Notes: generated by a model from the sequence alone, not told the origin. A stretch of 64,000 nucleotides of DNA from Actinomycetota bacterium (GCA_005884115.1 VAXW01000004.1:433586-497585), one strand, 5' to 3'; shown: positions 54,721 to 62,759, numbered from the stretch's first letter. Translations and numbers: made by a program.

Positions 54721-55609
54721 ACCAATGCCCGGCATGGGAAGGGGCCTGGAGGCAATCCTGTCTGCATCGTCGGAGGGCGCGGAGGTGCCCGCGCAGCAGC
54801 TGCGCCAGCTGCCGGTCGCTCTCATGACGCCCAACCCGCGGCAGCCGCGACGCCGCTTCGAGCCCGACGCGCTGCAGTCGCTCGCGAGCTCGATCGAGGA
54901 GCAGGGCCTCCTGCAGCCGGTGCTCGTGCGTCCGCTGCCGGGCGGCTCATACGAGCTCATCGCCGGCGAGCGCCGCTGGCGCGCGGCCCAGCTCGCCGGC
55001 CTGGAGTCGATCCCGGCTCTGGTGCGCCCGCGCGAGGACGCCGCGACGCTAGAGCTTGCGCTGATCGAGAACATGGCTCGCGAGGACCTCAACCCGGTCG
55101 AGGAGGCCCGCGCGTGTGCGGTTTTGGTCGAGGAGCTCGCGCTCACGCGCGAGCAGGTGGGTCGGCGTGTGGGTCGCAGTCGCGTTGCGATCAGCAACCT
55201 CATCCGCCTGCTCGACCTCCCCGACGAGGTTCTCGAGCTGCTCGCGGCGGAGGCTCTGAGCGAGGGCCACGGGCGCGCGTTGCTGATCGCCGAAGACCAC
55301 GCCGAACGCTCGAGGCTGGCGCGAGAGGCTGTGCGTGAGGGTTGGTCGGTGAGGGCGCTCGAAGCGCGCGCCAGAGACAGCAACGGCGAGGCGCCGAGAG
55401 CTCGCATCACGGTGCGCCGCGCGCGGGACGCTCACCCCGACCTGGTGCAGGCCGCCGAGGAGATCGGCGCGACGCTCGAGGCTGCGCTCGGGGCCGAGGT
55501 GCGCGTGACGCCCAGGCGCGAGGGGGGCTTTCGCGCGGAGCTCACGTTCCACAGCGCCGACGAAGCGGCGGATCTCGCGCGGCGCGTGCGCCCGCGCGCG
55601 GTGGCGTAA
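54713..55609 (+). CDS. parB: Chromosome partitioning protein ParB
   Basis: A 298-residue CTPase/DNA-binding protein. It has an N-terminal ParA-interaction segment (PMPGMGRGLEAILS) and box I (PRQPRRRFEPDALQSLASSIEEQGLLQPVLVRP). The GERRWRAAQLAGL motif and ENMAREDLNPVEEA are followed by the helix-turn-helix VGRRVGRSRVAISNLIRLLDLP. It loads at parS sites. The GTG start at 54713 overlaps parA. A candidate but split parS lies at 52747-52773. Confidence 0.95.
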   Translation: MARPMPGMGRGLEAILSASSEGAEVPAQQLRQLPVALMTPNPRQPRRRFEPDALQSLASSIEEQGLLQPVLVRPLPGGSYELIAGERRWRAAQLAGLESIPALVRPREDAATLELALIENMAREDLNPVEEARACAVLVEELALTREQVGRRVGRSRVAISNLIRLLDLPDEVLELLAAEALSEGHGRALLIAEDHAERSRLAREAVREGWSVRALEARARDSNGEAPRARITVRRARDAHPDLVQAAEEIGATLEAALGAEVRVTPRREGGFRAELTFHSADEAADLARRVRPRAVA

Positions 55610-55743
55610 CGCGTTTTCCTGCGGCGCGTCAGGCGGCGTACTCGCCACTGCGCACGTGCGTCGCCTGCGCTGGCCGGCTGCGCGCATCGTGAGGATCCGG
55701 TGAAGGCGCGGTTAGGGGGGCGGCGCGCGGGTAATGCCGCTAC

Positions 55744-57189
55744 GTGATTCGCCTCAAGAGGGAGAGGCCGTCTGGAGGGTGCGTGGCTGTGCGGAGGACG
55801 ATGCCGCTGGTGTTCGCGGCCCTCGTCTGCGGGCTCGCGAATCCGGCTGGCGCGCGTGCGGAACTGGAAGGGATTCACAAGATCCAGCACGTGGTCGTGA
55901 TCATGCAGGAGAACCGCACGTTCGACACGTACTTCGGCACCTACCCTGGCGCCAACGGCATCCCGCACGGCGTGTGCGTGCCCGACCCCGGAAACGGAGG
56001 CTGCGTGAGGCCGTTCTTCAACCCCGAAGAGCGGAACGCAGGCGGCCCGCACGGCAACGTGGCGTCGATCGAAGACGTCGATGAAGGCAAGATGGACGGC
56101 TTCGTCAGGTTGGCCGAGTCGAGGTTCGGCTGCACGGAAACAGGAGGTTGCGGCAAATTCCAAAACATCCCATTGGCCGGCATCGACGTGATGGGCTATC
56201 ACGACGCGCGCCAGATTCCCAACTACTGGAAGTACGCCGAAGAATTCGTGCTCCAGGACGCGATGTTCGAGCCGGTGGACACATGGAGCCTCACGCAGCA
56301 CCTGTTCTTCGTCTCGGGCTGGTCGGCGGTCTGCCCCAAGGGCGATAACAACCCGCTGGACTGCGTGAACACGCTGAAGCCGATCCAGCCCGCGGACAAC
56401 TGGGCAAAGCCGATCGAACAGCCTCCACGCGCGACATATGCGTGGACCGACATCACCTACCTGCTAGCGCGCGCGGGCGTTAGCTGGCGCTACTACATGC
56501 ACGAAGGCGCCGAGCCCGACTGCGAGGACGACGAAGCCGTCTCCTGCGAACACGTCAAACTGAACGCCAAGACGCCAGGCATCTGGAACCCGCTCGCCGA
56601 CTTCGTCGACGTGCGCCAGGACCGCCAGCTGGGAGACATCCAGCCGCTGCCCAAACTCTACAAAGCGCTCGCCGCAGAATCCGCGTGCGGCTTACCGAAC
56701 GTCTCCTGGATCGCGCCCAGCCAGGAAGTCTCTGATCACCCGCCCGCCCCGATCTGGAAGGGTCAGGCCTACGTGACGACGCTCGTCAACTCGATCATGC
56801 GCAGCCCGTGCTGGAAGAGCTCGGCGATCTTCGTCTCCTGGGATGACTGGGGAGGCTTCTACGACCACGTCGTGCCGCCGTCGGTGGACGAAAACGGATA
56901 CGGCATACGCGTGCCTGGCCTCGTGATCAGCCCGTACGCCAAGCGCGGCTACATCGACAATCAGCAGCTCAGCCACGACGCGTACCTGAAGTTCATCGAG
57001 GACGACTTCCTTGCCGGCCAGCGCCTCGACCCGAGCACCGACGGCCGGCCCGATCCGCGGCCGGACGTGCGCGAACGCATGCTCGGCGCCGCCGATCTGG
57101 CCCACGACTTCAACTTCAAACAGACTCCGCGCCAGCCGCTGCTGCTGCCGGCCAAGCCGGCGCCTGGGCCGGCCTCGGAAACGCCCTGA
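55744..57189 (+). CDS. Secreted phosphoesterase (phospholipase C / acid phosphatase family)
   Basis: A 481-residue enzyme with an N-terminal signal peptide (basic start, PLVFAALVCGLANPAGARA) cleaved near residue 38. The phosphoesterase domain starts HVVVIMQENRTFDTYFGTYPG and has FVSWDDWGGFYDHV with the metal-binding Asp and His, and VPGLVISPYAKRG near the end. The family includes phospholipases C and AcpA-type phosphatases. Eight to ten Cys residues fit an extracytoplasmic protein. The start is a GTG at 55744. The substrate is not certain. Confidence 0.9.
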   Translation: MIRLKRERPSGGCVAVRRTMPLVFAALVCGLANPAGARAELEGIHKIQHVVVIMQENRTFDTYFGTYPGANGIPHGVCVPDPGNGGCVRPFFNPEERNAGGPHGNVASIEDVDEGKMDGFVRLAESRFGCTETGGCGKFQNIPLAGIDVMGYHDARQIPNYWKYAEEFVLQDAMFEPVDTWSLTQHLFFVSGWSAVCPKGDNNPLDCVNTLKPIQPADNWAKPIEQPPRATYAWTDITYLLARAGVSWRYYMHEGAEPDCEDDEAVSCEHVKLNAKTPGIWNPLADFVDVRQDRQLGDIQPLPKLYKALAAESACGLPNVSWIAPSQEVSDHPPAPIWKGQAYVTTLVNSIMRSPCWKSSAIFVSWDDWGGFYDHVVPPSVDENGYGIRVPGLVISPYAKRGYIDNQQLSHDAYLKFIEDDFLAGQRLDPSTDGRPDPRPDVRERMLGAADLAHDFNFKQTPRQPLLLPAKPAPGPASETP

Positions 57190-57271
57190 AGCGCTCGTGC
57201 AGCAGGACGCGCGTCTTGTTGCCTCGGGGCCGACAGGACGCCCGCGCCCGCCGAGGACCGCGGCGGCGCGC

Positions 57272-58204
57272 TCAGCCGAGCGCGCTGATGCGCGTGAGCA
57301 GGAGCTCGAGCGTGCGCTCTGCGTCGATGCCGGTAGCGACGTGGCAGCTCGGCCGCCAGCCCGCGCTGCCCCACACGTCGACGTAGGTGCGCCCGCGCGA
57401 GAGCTCGGGGCCGGTGTCGATGCGCACGCCGCAGCGCTTGGTCTCGAGCAGCGTTGCGTCAACCGCGTGAGCGAGCGCGACGGCGTCGTGCACGGGAGCC
57501 CCATCCCAGCCGTAGCGCGCGCGGTGAAAGCGCGAGTAGAAGCCGTGCAGGTCTGCCACCAGCCGGCCGGCTGCGCCGCTGGCGGCGAGCCGCTTCGCGT
57601 GCGCGGCGGTCATCAGCGCGCGGTGGGTCACGTCGAGGCCGACCATCGTCAGGTCGATCCCGCTGGAGAACACGCGCCGCGCCGCCTCGGGGTCGGCCCA
57701 GATGTTGAACTCGGCGGCCGGGGTCACGTTCCCTTCGCCGATCGCGCCGCCCATGAGCACGATCCGCTCGAGCGCGCGTGCAGGCTCGGGGTGGCGTGCG
57801 AGAAAGAGCGCCACGTTCGTGAGCGGCCCGGTGGCCACGAGCGTCACGGGCGCCGAGCTGCCCGCCACCACGCTCGCCATCCAGTCGATCGCGTGCTCGC
57901 CCGAGGGTCCGCGCGTGGGCGCCGGCAGGTCCGGGCCGTCGAGCCCGCTCTCACCGTGGACGTCTGGCGCGACCGCGGACTCGCGCATGAGCGGGCGCAG
58001 CGCGCCGGCGGCAACAGGGAGATCGGCCCGGCCCACGTGGTCGAGCACGCGGATGGCGTTTGCGGTCGTCTTCTCGAGCGTCTGGTTACCGCACACCGTG
58101 GTGACGCCGAGCAGCTCGATCTCGGGACTTGCGAGCGCGAGCAGGATCGCGATCGCGTCGTCGTGTCCGGGGTCGCAGTCGAGGATGACGGGAGCCGCGC
58201 TCAC
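57272..58204 (-). CDS. Inosine-uridine-preferring nucleoside hydrolase
   Basis: A 310-residue enzyme that hydrolyses nucleosides to base plus ribose. It has the calcium-binding motif VILDCDPGHDDAIAILLAL at about 6-24, ATGPLTNVAL, VLMGGAIGEGNVTPAAEFNIWADPEAA and MVGLDVTHRAL. The GTG start at 58204 overlaps the ribokinase stop (GTGA), so freed ribose can be phosphorylated by the partner: a compact salvage operon. Purine versus pyrimidine preference is not clear. Confidence 0.94.
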   Translation of the reverse strand: MSAAPVILDCDPGHDDAIAILLALASPEIELLGVTTVCGNQTLEKTTANAIRVLDHVGRADLPVAAGALRPLMRESAVAPDVHGESGLDGPDLPAPTRGPSGEHAIDWMASVVAGSSAPVTLVATGPLTNVALFLARHPEPARALERIVLMGGAIGEGNVTPAAEFNIWADPEAARRVFSSGIDLTMVGLDVTHRALMTAAHAKRLAASGAAGRLVADLHGFYSRFHRARYGWDGAPVHDAVALAHAVDATLLETKRCGVRIDTGPELSRGRTYVDVWGSAGWRPSCHVATGIDAERTLELLLTRISALG

Positions 58205-59022
58205 GCGGCAAGCACCCCGTCGACCTCGGCCGCGGTCGGAAGCGACGGCTGGGCTCCGGGCCGGGACGCTGCGAGCGCACCGGCGGCGCAGGCGCGCTCG
58301 AGCGCGGGCCCGCGTTCGCGCCCCTCGAGCAGCGACACGACGAGCGCGGCGCAGAAGGCGTCGCCGGCCGCCGTGCCGTCCACAGCGCGCACTCGCGGCG
58401 GCTTCGCCCGCGCCACCTCTCGAGCGCCTTCGAGCAGCACAGCGCCTTGCTCGCCGAGCGTCAGCGCGAGGAGACCCGTATAGGGGCCAACCGCCTCGTA
58501 CTCGTGGCGGTTCACGACCAGCAGGTCGGGTCTCAGCTGCAGCGGGCCAGTGGCCGGCGCCGCGTTCAGGCAGAAGAAGCGCGCGCTGGCAGCAGCCGCG
58601 GCGATCGCCTCGGGCGGGATCTCCATCTGCGCTATGACCGCGTCGGCATCGCCGATCTCGACGTCCGCGTGCGCGAGGCGCGCGTTGGCCCCGGGAGCGA
58701 CCACGATCACGTTCTCGCCGTCGCCGCCCACGAGGATCAGAGCGACACCGCTCTCGCCGTCGTCGTGCACGACGCCGCTGGTGTCTACGCCGTCCTGCTC
58801 CAGCGAGCGCAGCACGAGCTCGTCGCGGCCGATACGCCCCACGAAGCTAGCGCGCGCGCCCAGCCGTGCGGCCGCGACGGCCTGATTAGCGCCCTTGCCC
58901 CCGGGCACGCGTTCGTAGGCGGCGTCGGAGATCGTCTCGCCGGGCCGCGGAAGCCGGGCGCAGCGCGCCACATGGTCGATGTTCGCGGAGCCGACCACCG
59001 TGATCTTGGGCGCGGAGCGCAC
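58201..59022 (-). CDS. rbsK: Ribokinase (PfkB family)
   Basis: A 273-residue sugar kinase. It has the N-terminal ITVVGSANIDHVARCARLPRPGET and substrate-binding GGKGANQAVAAARLGARASFVGRIG. The C-terminal PfkB signature is VRAVDGTAAGDAFCAALVV, with the catalytic Asp. It makes ribose-5-phosphate from ribose and ATP, fitting its coupling to the nucleoside hydrolase. The start at 59022 gives the common N-terminus. Confidence 0.92.
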   Translation of the reverse strand: MRSAPKITVVGSANIDHVARCARLPRPGETISDAAYERVPGGKGANQAVAAARLGARASFVGRIGRDELVLRSLEQDGVDTSGVVHDDGESGVALILVGGDGENVIVVAPGANARLAHADVEIGDADAVIAQMEIPPEAIAAAAASARFFCLNAAPATGPLQLRPDLLVVNRHEYEAVGPYTGLLALTLGEQGAVLLEGAREVARAKPPRVRAVDGTAAGDAFCAALVVSLLEGRERGPALERACAAGALAASRPGAQPSLPTAAEVDGVLAA

Positions 59023-59228
59023 GCGGCAATGCTACGTGCTGCGCAGGCCCCGAAAGCGCGTCGCCCGCGCTCGCGCGGGCGCGGGTCAAGCTTCGGGCGT
59101 GCCCAGTTTGGCGAGCCACCGCAGCGCTAGGACTGGCAGGCTGCTCCCGTCAGGGACGCAGGAGGAGGCGCCGACCGCCGGAGACGCCGTGAGTCGTCCG
59201 TCGCTACGATGGCCACTGGTCACGGAAA

Positions 59229-59302
<74 letters not shown>

Positions 59303-59309
59303 TGAGCGG

Positions 59310-59449
59310 GCAGCCCCCCCCCAGTTGCCTGGTGAGGGACCATCGGCCTGCACGTACTCGATCTCGGGATGCGCCCACTCGACCGAGCCGAAGTCGCCGC
59401 GTTCCCAGGCCGCGTGGATCGAGCGCACGAGGTCCAGGTTCTCCGACAT
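59310..59449 (-). pseudogene. SnoaL-like gene, N-terminal fragment cut off at tRNA-Ile
   Basis: From the ATG at 59449 the frame reads [10 protein letters not shown]...[16 protein letters not shown], closely like the N-terminus of the intact gene at 62763-63164. After about 43 codons the similarity ends, next to a run of eight to nine C and then the tRNA 3' end. The rest of the gene is missing. It is the last member of the SnoaL array and marks its border with the backbone. Confidence 0.75.
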
Positions 59450-59452
59450 CGC

Positions 59453-59804
59453 CTACTCCTTGAGGCCGAGGTCGCCGAGCGCATGATCGCGTACCGAGTA
59501 GAGAGCGAGCCTCGTCACCTTGCCGCCGCGAACGTGGAGCAGAGCTGCTCCGCTCGTCTGAACCTGTCCCAGGTCCAGTCCGCTCGTCTTGCCGCGCCCG
59601 CTGAGATGGGGGAGGACCTCGAAGGTCTCTTCCCACCAGCTTCGGATACTCACATGGCCGTGGTAAGGCTCGCCCCCCCTGGACCCAAACCTCATACGGG
59701 GTGAACTCTCCCTTGGGGTCCATCACCGCCAGGTAGGCATCGAGGTCGCGTCGGTTGAAGGCTTCGATTGCTCGGTATGTGAGTTCCACGTTCTGCTCAG
59801 AAAT
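59453..59804 (-). pseudogene. SnoaL-like gene with poly-G frameshift and displaced start
   Basis: The reading frame begins beside repeat copy 1 (ISEQNVELTYRAIEAFNRRDLDAYLAVMDPKGEF), where the only starts are ATT at 59804 or GTG at 59789. It runs to VWVQGG and then breaks at a seven-G run (59673-59679 on the plus strand as C). With six G the protein continues GEPYHGHVSIRSWWEETFEVL to LGDLGLKE and stops at 59453, a normal SnoaL/NTF2-like fold of about 115-117 residues. SnoaL-like proteins are small cone-shaped barrels, either enzymes or ligand binders. As sequenced it is broken; slippage in the G-run could restore it. Confidence 0.75.
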
Positions 59805-59886
59805 ACGCGCTCATCTCCCTGGGATCACCCGCCAAGTCTGGCCCATTTCATTCGTCGCGGGTGACGACCAGTTGGTCGTCATGAGC
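59795..59886. repeat. 92-bp element, copy 1
   Basis: It begins GCTCAGAAATAC and ends GTCGTCATGAGC, giving 5-bp inverted ends GCTCA/TGAGC. TCT flanks both sides (59792-59794 and 59887-59889). An internal perfect hairpin is TGACGACC-AGTT-GGTCGTCA. It is identical to copies 2 and 3. Confidence 0.85.
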
Positions 59887-59902
59887 TCTCCTGCGACACT
59901 GC

Positions 59903-59956
59903 CTACTCCTTGAGGCCGAGGTCGGCGAGGGCGTGGTCGCGGTCCCAGTAGCGCAC
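59903..59956 (-). pseudogene. SnoaL-like gene, C-terminal fragment
   Basis: The frame reads VVRYWDRDHALADLGLKE then TAG (59903-59905). It matches the last residues of the intact gene at 62763-63164 (AYWDRDRALADLGLKE). Upstream it is cut by the IS110 fragment. Its terminal AAGGAGTAG also provided the SD for the next gene of the array before copy 1 arrived. Confidence 0.75.
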
Positions 59957-60586
59957 GACTTCAGCTCGCCGAAGAAGCTCGTCTCATATGTCGGTTTGGA
60001 CCCGCGGGTGCGCCAGTCCGGTGAGGGACCGGCGCGTCGCGGGCACATCTCAAAGCAGGGCTCATCCGAAGCGCGTCACATGCTGTGCGAGGCCGCTTGG
60101 GTCGCAGTCAGAGGACCCCCGGCCCGTGGCGCGCCTTCTATGAGCGCGTGCGCGCCCGCCGGGGAGCACAGGTCGCGCTCGTCGCCACCGCGAGGAAGCT
60201 CGGCGTGCTGTTCTGGCATTTGCTCACGCGTGAACAGGACTACGCCTTCGGGCGGCCGTCGCTGACGCGCCGCAAGCTGCGCGCGCTCGAGCTAAAGACA
60301 GAGCAAGGCTGGCGGCGCGGGCGCTACTCGGGCCCATGCGTGCACGAGACCAAGAAGGATCGCGACCAGGAGGCGGAGTTCGCCGAGCAGATGGAGACGG
60401 CCTACCGCCGGCTCGTCGCCGACTGGCAGCCCAAACCGCCGAGAGCGGTGCGGGCGCGACACGGGGACGCGCATCTCAAAAGCCGCTAAACGGCAAGCAG
60501 CGCGGCAGAGCCTCAGTCCCGAACCCTGCGCTTTAGCTCGTCGTCGCCCGCACCAGCAACGACTCTCTCACAAAGGAGAAATTTCT
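59957..60586 (+). mobile_element. IS110-family fragment: transposase C-terminal half, frameshifted
   Basis: The first frame (59957 to about 60115) reads FSSPKKLVSYVGLDPRVRQSGEG and RRGHISKQGSSEARHMLCEAAW, the start of the IS110/IS116 Transposase_20 region. The next frame continues TPGPWRAFYERVRARRGAQVALVATARKLGVLFWHLLTREQ to a stop at 60487-60489. A one-base frameshift therefore lies near 60110-60118. The N-terminal DEDD half is absent at this location. Non-coding sequence to about 60586 (ACAAAGGAGAAATTTCTTC) may be the right end. The fragment is inactive as it stands. Confidence 0.75.
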
Positions 60587-60635
60587 TCTAGACCCCCTTG
60601 ATTTTCATCCGTCTAGACCCCTTGATTTTCATCCG
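60587..60635. repeat. Tandem 24/25-bp repeat at the IS110 fragment end
   Basis: TCTAGACCCCCTTGATTTTC plus ATCCG at 60587-60611 is followed by the same sequence with one C fewer at 60612-60635. CCCCTTGA-like ends are common in actinobacterial IS110 elements. The second copy supplies the stop codon of the adjacent SnoaL-like gene. Confidence 0.7.
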
Positions 60636-61042
60636 TCCTCGAGCCCCACGGCTTTGAGGGCTTCTTGGTGGCTGAAGTAGTCGACGGATCGGATGATCTT
60701 CCCGCCGCGAATCGTGACCACCATGCCAAGGGGCGACTCGGTCGCGATCCCACTGGCCGGGCCGCGCCACCCGAACCGGCCAAGCAGCAGAACGCGGTCG
60801 TCCCCAAGATCGCGAAGTTCTTGCGCCTCGACCTCGAAGTCCTCGAACTGACTTCGATAGCCGTCCCAGAGTCGGCGCATCCCGTCGTGACCTCGATAGA
60901 AGCTCTCGGTCCCCTCGACCAGCCGCTCCAAGCCGGTGTGCCACTCGATGGCGGGGTCGAGGGTCGCCAGCCACGAGTCGTAGTCGTCGCGCTGCCAAGC
61001 CTCCAAGCCCCGTCGAAGAAGCTCTACGTTCTGCTCAGAAAT
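60629..61042 (-). CDS. SnoaL-like protein downstream of copy 2
   Basis: From the ATT at 61042 the 137-residue frame reads ISEQNVELLRRGLEAWQRDDYDSWLATLDPAIEW, then GHDGMRRLWDGYRSQFEDFEVEAQELRDLGDDRVLLLGRF, and ends KAVGLEDG. This is a standard SnoaL/NTF2-like fold. There is no ATG, GTG or TTG near the natural N-terminus; the first ordinary start is a TTG 12 codons in. The stop TGA comes from the IS-end repeat, replacing the usual E-TAG end. Ligand or substrate is unknown. Confidence 0.7.
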   Translation of the reverse strand: MSEQNVELLRRGLEAWQRDDYDSWLATLDPAIEWHTGLERLVEGTESFYRGHDGMRRLWDGYRSQFEDFEVEAQELRDLGDDRVLLLGRFGWRGPASGIATESPLGMVVTIRGGKIIRSVDYFSHQEALKAVGLEDG

Positions 61043-61124
61043 ACGCGCTCATCTCCCTGGGATCACCCGCCAAGTCTGGCCCATTTCATTCGTCGCGGGT
61101 GACGACCAGTTGGTCGTCATGAGC
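61033..61124. repeat. 92-bp element, copy 2
   Basis: It is identical to copy 1 over all 92 bp, flanked by TCT on both sides. It is again followed on the plus strand by CCTGCGACAT, the reversed start (ATGTCGCAGG) of the original gene. Confidence 0.85.
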
Positions 61125-61140
61125 TCTCCTGCGACATCGC

Positions 61141-61542
61141 CTACTCCCGCAGTCCCACGGCTTTGAGGGCTTCAGTGTGCTCGGAGAAGTAGTCCACCCT
61201 GGCGATCTGGCTGTTTCGAATGGTGAAGATCAACGTGTAACTCGCAAGGGTCTCGATGCTGCTGCCCCTGCCCATGCCGCCAAAGTCGCCTCGCTGCAGC
61301 ACTCGGTCCGGCTCAATGGCGCGGGTCTCGTGAACCACCCAGCGAGGGACTGCCCAAGGCGCCCTGATCCCTTCTACCCAGCGCCTGAACTGCTCGTGGC
61401 CGTACAGCGGCTCGGACTCAAGAAAGCTGGCGTCGGGGAACGCCTCGATGCTAAGCGCATAGAACTCCATCATCCCGTCGATATCGCCAGCGATGTAGGC
61501 GTCGGTCGCCGCTTGGACGATCTCCACATTCTGCTCAGAAAT
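61141..61542 (-). CDS. SnoaL-like protein downstream of copy 3
   Basis: A 133-residue frame counted from ATT at 61542, or 128 residues from the GTG at 61527 (ISEQN|VEIVQAATDAYIAGDIDGMMEFYAL). It continues YGHEQFRRWVEGIRAPWAVPRWVVHETRAIEPDRVLQRGDF and ends KAVGLRE-TAG. It is a complete SnoaL/NTF2-like domain, only distantly similar to its neighbours. The upstream ATG-SD pair lies on the far side of copy 3. Function is unknown. Confidence 0.7.
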   Translation of the reverse strand: MSEQNVEIVQAATDAYIAGDIDGMMEFYALSIEAFPDASFLESEPLYGHEQFRRWVEGIRAPWAVPRWVVHETRAIEPDRVLQRGDFGGMGRGSSIETLASYTLIFTIRNSQIARVDYFSEHTEALKAVGLRE

Positions 61543-61624
61543 ACGCGCTCATCTCCCTGGGATCACCCGCCAAGTCTGGCCCATTTCATTCGTCGCGGGT
61601 GACGACCAGTTGGTCGTCATGAGC
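61533..61624. repeat. 92-bp element, copy 3
   Basis: It is identical to copies 1 and 2, flanked by TCT. The right flank CCTGCGACACCGCCTACTCC keeps the original SD and start (as GTGTCGCAGG on the minus strand). Confidence 0.85.
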
Positions 61625-61640
61625 TCTCCTGCGACACCGC

Positions 61641-61800
61641 CTACTCCTCCTCGTCACGTTGCCGTTGTGGATCTCAAACAAGGGTCCGGCCCGTCGGCGA
61701 TCACCCATTCGATCTCGGGATGCGCCCAATCGGCCTCGCTGTAGTCACCGCACCCGATGGCCGCGTAGATCGAGCGCACGAGGTCGAGGTTCGCCGACAT
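61641..61800 (-). pseudogene. SnoaL-like gene with internal deletion
   Basis: The ATG at 61800 starts [32 protein letters not shown], as in the intact gene at 62763-63164. After about 40 codons the sequence jumps to [11 protein letters not shown] in another frame, a typical piece of the last strand of such proteins. The original TAG at 61641-61643 is out of frame, and the ATG frame stops at 61654. About 250 bp have been lost. Confidence 0.75.
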
Positions 61801-61803
61801 CGC

Positions 61804-62214
61804 CTACCCCTCCAGCCCCACGGCTGTGAGGGCTTGGTCCCAGCTTGCATAGCTGCGTATCTGCTGCTCACCGTTCTCGAAGGTGATGACGTGAGCCCAT
61901 TTGATGGCCACCGGTACGCCACTGGACTGGCCACTCGCCTGCATCGTGAGAAGCGCGAGAACCGTCTCGCCCAGGTCCTCGATCCGCTCAATGACGATGT
62001 GCAGGCCCCGCTCATCCCAGGCACCCCTCAATGCGTCCCACAGTTCCACAGCGCCCTCGCGTCCCCGGTAGACAGGGGCAAGGCCAGGGAACGCACCGCC
62101 GGTGACCAGCTCCCACCCGGGCTCTTCGCCCGTCCTTTCGAGCCATTCGTCGAGCTCCCCGCGATTCCAGGCCTCAACGCCTCGGACGTACCGCTCAACG
62201 TTCTGCTCAGAAAT
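61804..62214 (-). CDS. SnoaL-like protein downstream of copy 4
   Basis: A 136-residue frame from ATT at 62214: ISEQNVERYVRGVEAWNRGELDEWLERTGEEPGWELV, YRGREGAVELWDALRGAWDERGLHIVIERIEDLGETVLAL, ending AVGLEG. It is a full SnoaL/NTF2-like domain. The first ordinary start codon is a GTG at residue 56, which would remove a third of the fold. The gene is therefore either started at ATT or is dead because of copy 4. The 3-bp gap to the next gene keeps the array spacing. Confidence 0.7.
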   Translation of the reverse strand: MSEQNVERYVRGVEAWNRGELDEWLERTGEEPGWELVTGGAFPGLAPVYRGREGAVELWDALRGAWDERGLHIVIERIEDLGETVLALLTMQASGQSSGVPVAIKWAHVITFENGEQQIRSYASWDQALTAVGLEG

Positions 62215-62296
62215 ACGCGCTCATCTCCCTGGGATCACCCGCCAAGTCTGGCCCATTTCATCCGTCGCGGGTGTCGACCGAACGGTCGTCATGACC
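62205..62296. repeat. 92-bp element, copy 4 (diverged)
   Basis: It has the same length and ends as the other copies, with seven base differences, five of them in the hairpin region. The hairpin is kept with a changed loop (TGTCGACC-GAAC-GGTCGTCA). The right end is TGACC, so the terminal match is weaker. TCT flanks are kept. Confidence 0.85.
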
Positions 62297-62312
62297 TCTC
62301 CTGCGACACGGC

Positions 62313-62759
62313 CTACTCCGCCAGGCCCACGGCTTTGAGGGCTTCCTCGCGGTTCAGGTGGAACTCGATGCGGGCAATCTTGCCCTCACGCAAGCTCCAT
62401 ACCGAAGCGCCAATGTTCTCGACCTCCGAGTCGCTTCCGCGAAGGCGGCCATGGTCACGGACGAGAACGAGGACACGGTCGTCGCCGGCGTCTGTGAAGT
62501 CCTCGACCTGGGTCCAGTACGTCTCCCACGGGTGAAGCCAATCGCACCACGCAGCGATGAGGCCTTCGATCCCGTGACCGCCCATGGTAAGACCCCTGCG
62601 GCCCCTCAGGTCGCCTCCGACGACCTCGAAATCTGCGGTCAGCAGCGAAGCCAACCGCTCGAAGCGCCCCGAGTCTGCGTCCTGACGGAAAAGGCTCGCC
62701 AGATTGGTCCCGGAGGGCGGGTGAACGGACTTGACAAGCTCCACGTTCGCCTGCGACAT
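62313..62759 (-). CDS. SnoaL-like protein
   Basis: A 148-residue protein starting MSQANVELVKSVHPPSG. Its fold is SnoaL/NTF2-like: LASLLTADFEVVGGDLRG, GIEGLIAAWCDWLHPWETYW, DDRVLVLVRDHGRLRG, then KIARIEFHLNREEALKAVGLAE. The ATG at 62759 is intact, and the preceding gene's AAGGAGTAG ending supplies the SD 5-6 nt upstream. No 92-bp element interrupts it. Its start (GCG at codon 4) lacks the TCT/AGA found at the elements' sites. Activity is unknown. Confidence 0.8.
   Translation of the reverse strand: MSQANVELVKSVHPPSGTNLASLFRQDADSGRFERLASLLTADFEVVGGDLRGRRGLTMGGHGIEGLIAAWCDWLHPWETYWTQVEDFTDAGDDRVLVLVRDHGRLRGSDSEVENIGASVWSLREGKIARIEFHLNREEALKAVGLAE

Noticed and set aside
59795..62296. CRISPR array made of the 92-bp repeats
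   Set aside because: Repeats are too long, spacing is irregular (about 400-1,150 bp), and the intervals contain recognisable SnoaL-like genes; no cas genes are present.
59795..62296. Integron attC sites
   Set aside because: The element lacks the GTTRRRY/RYYYAAC core pair and the paired R-L boxes, and there is no integron integrase in the window.
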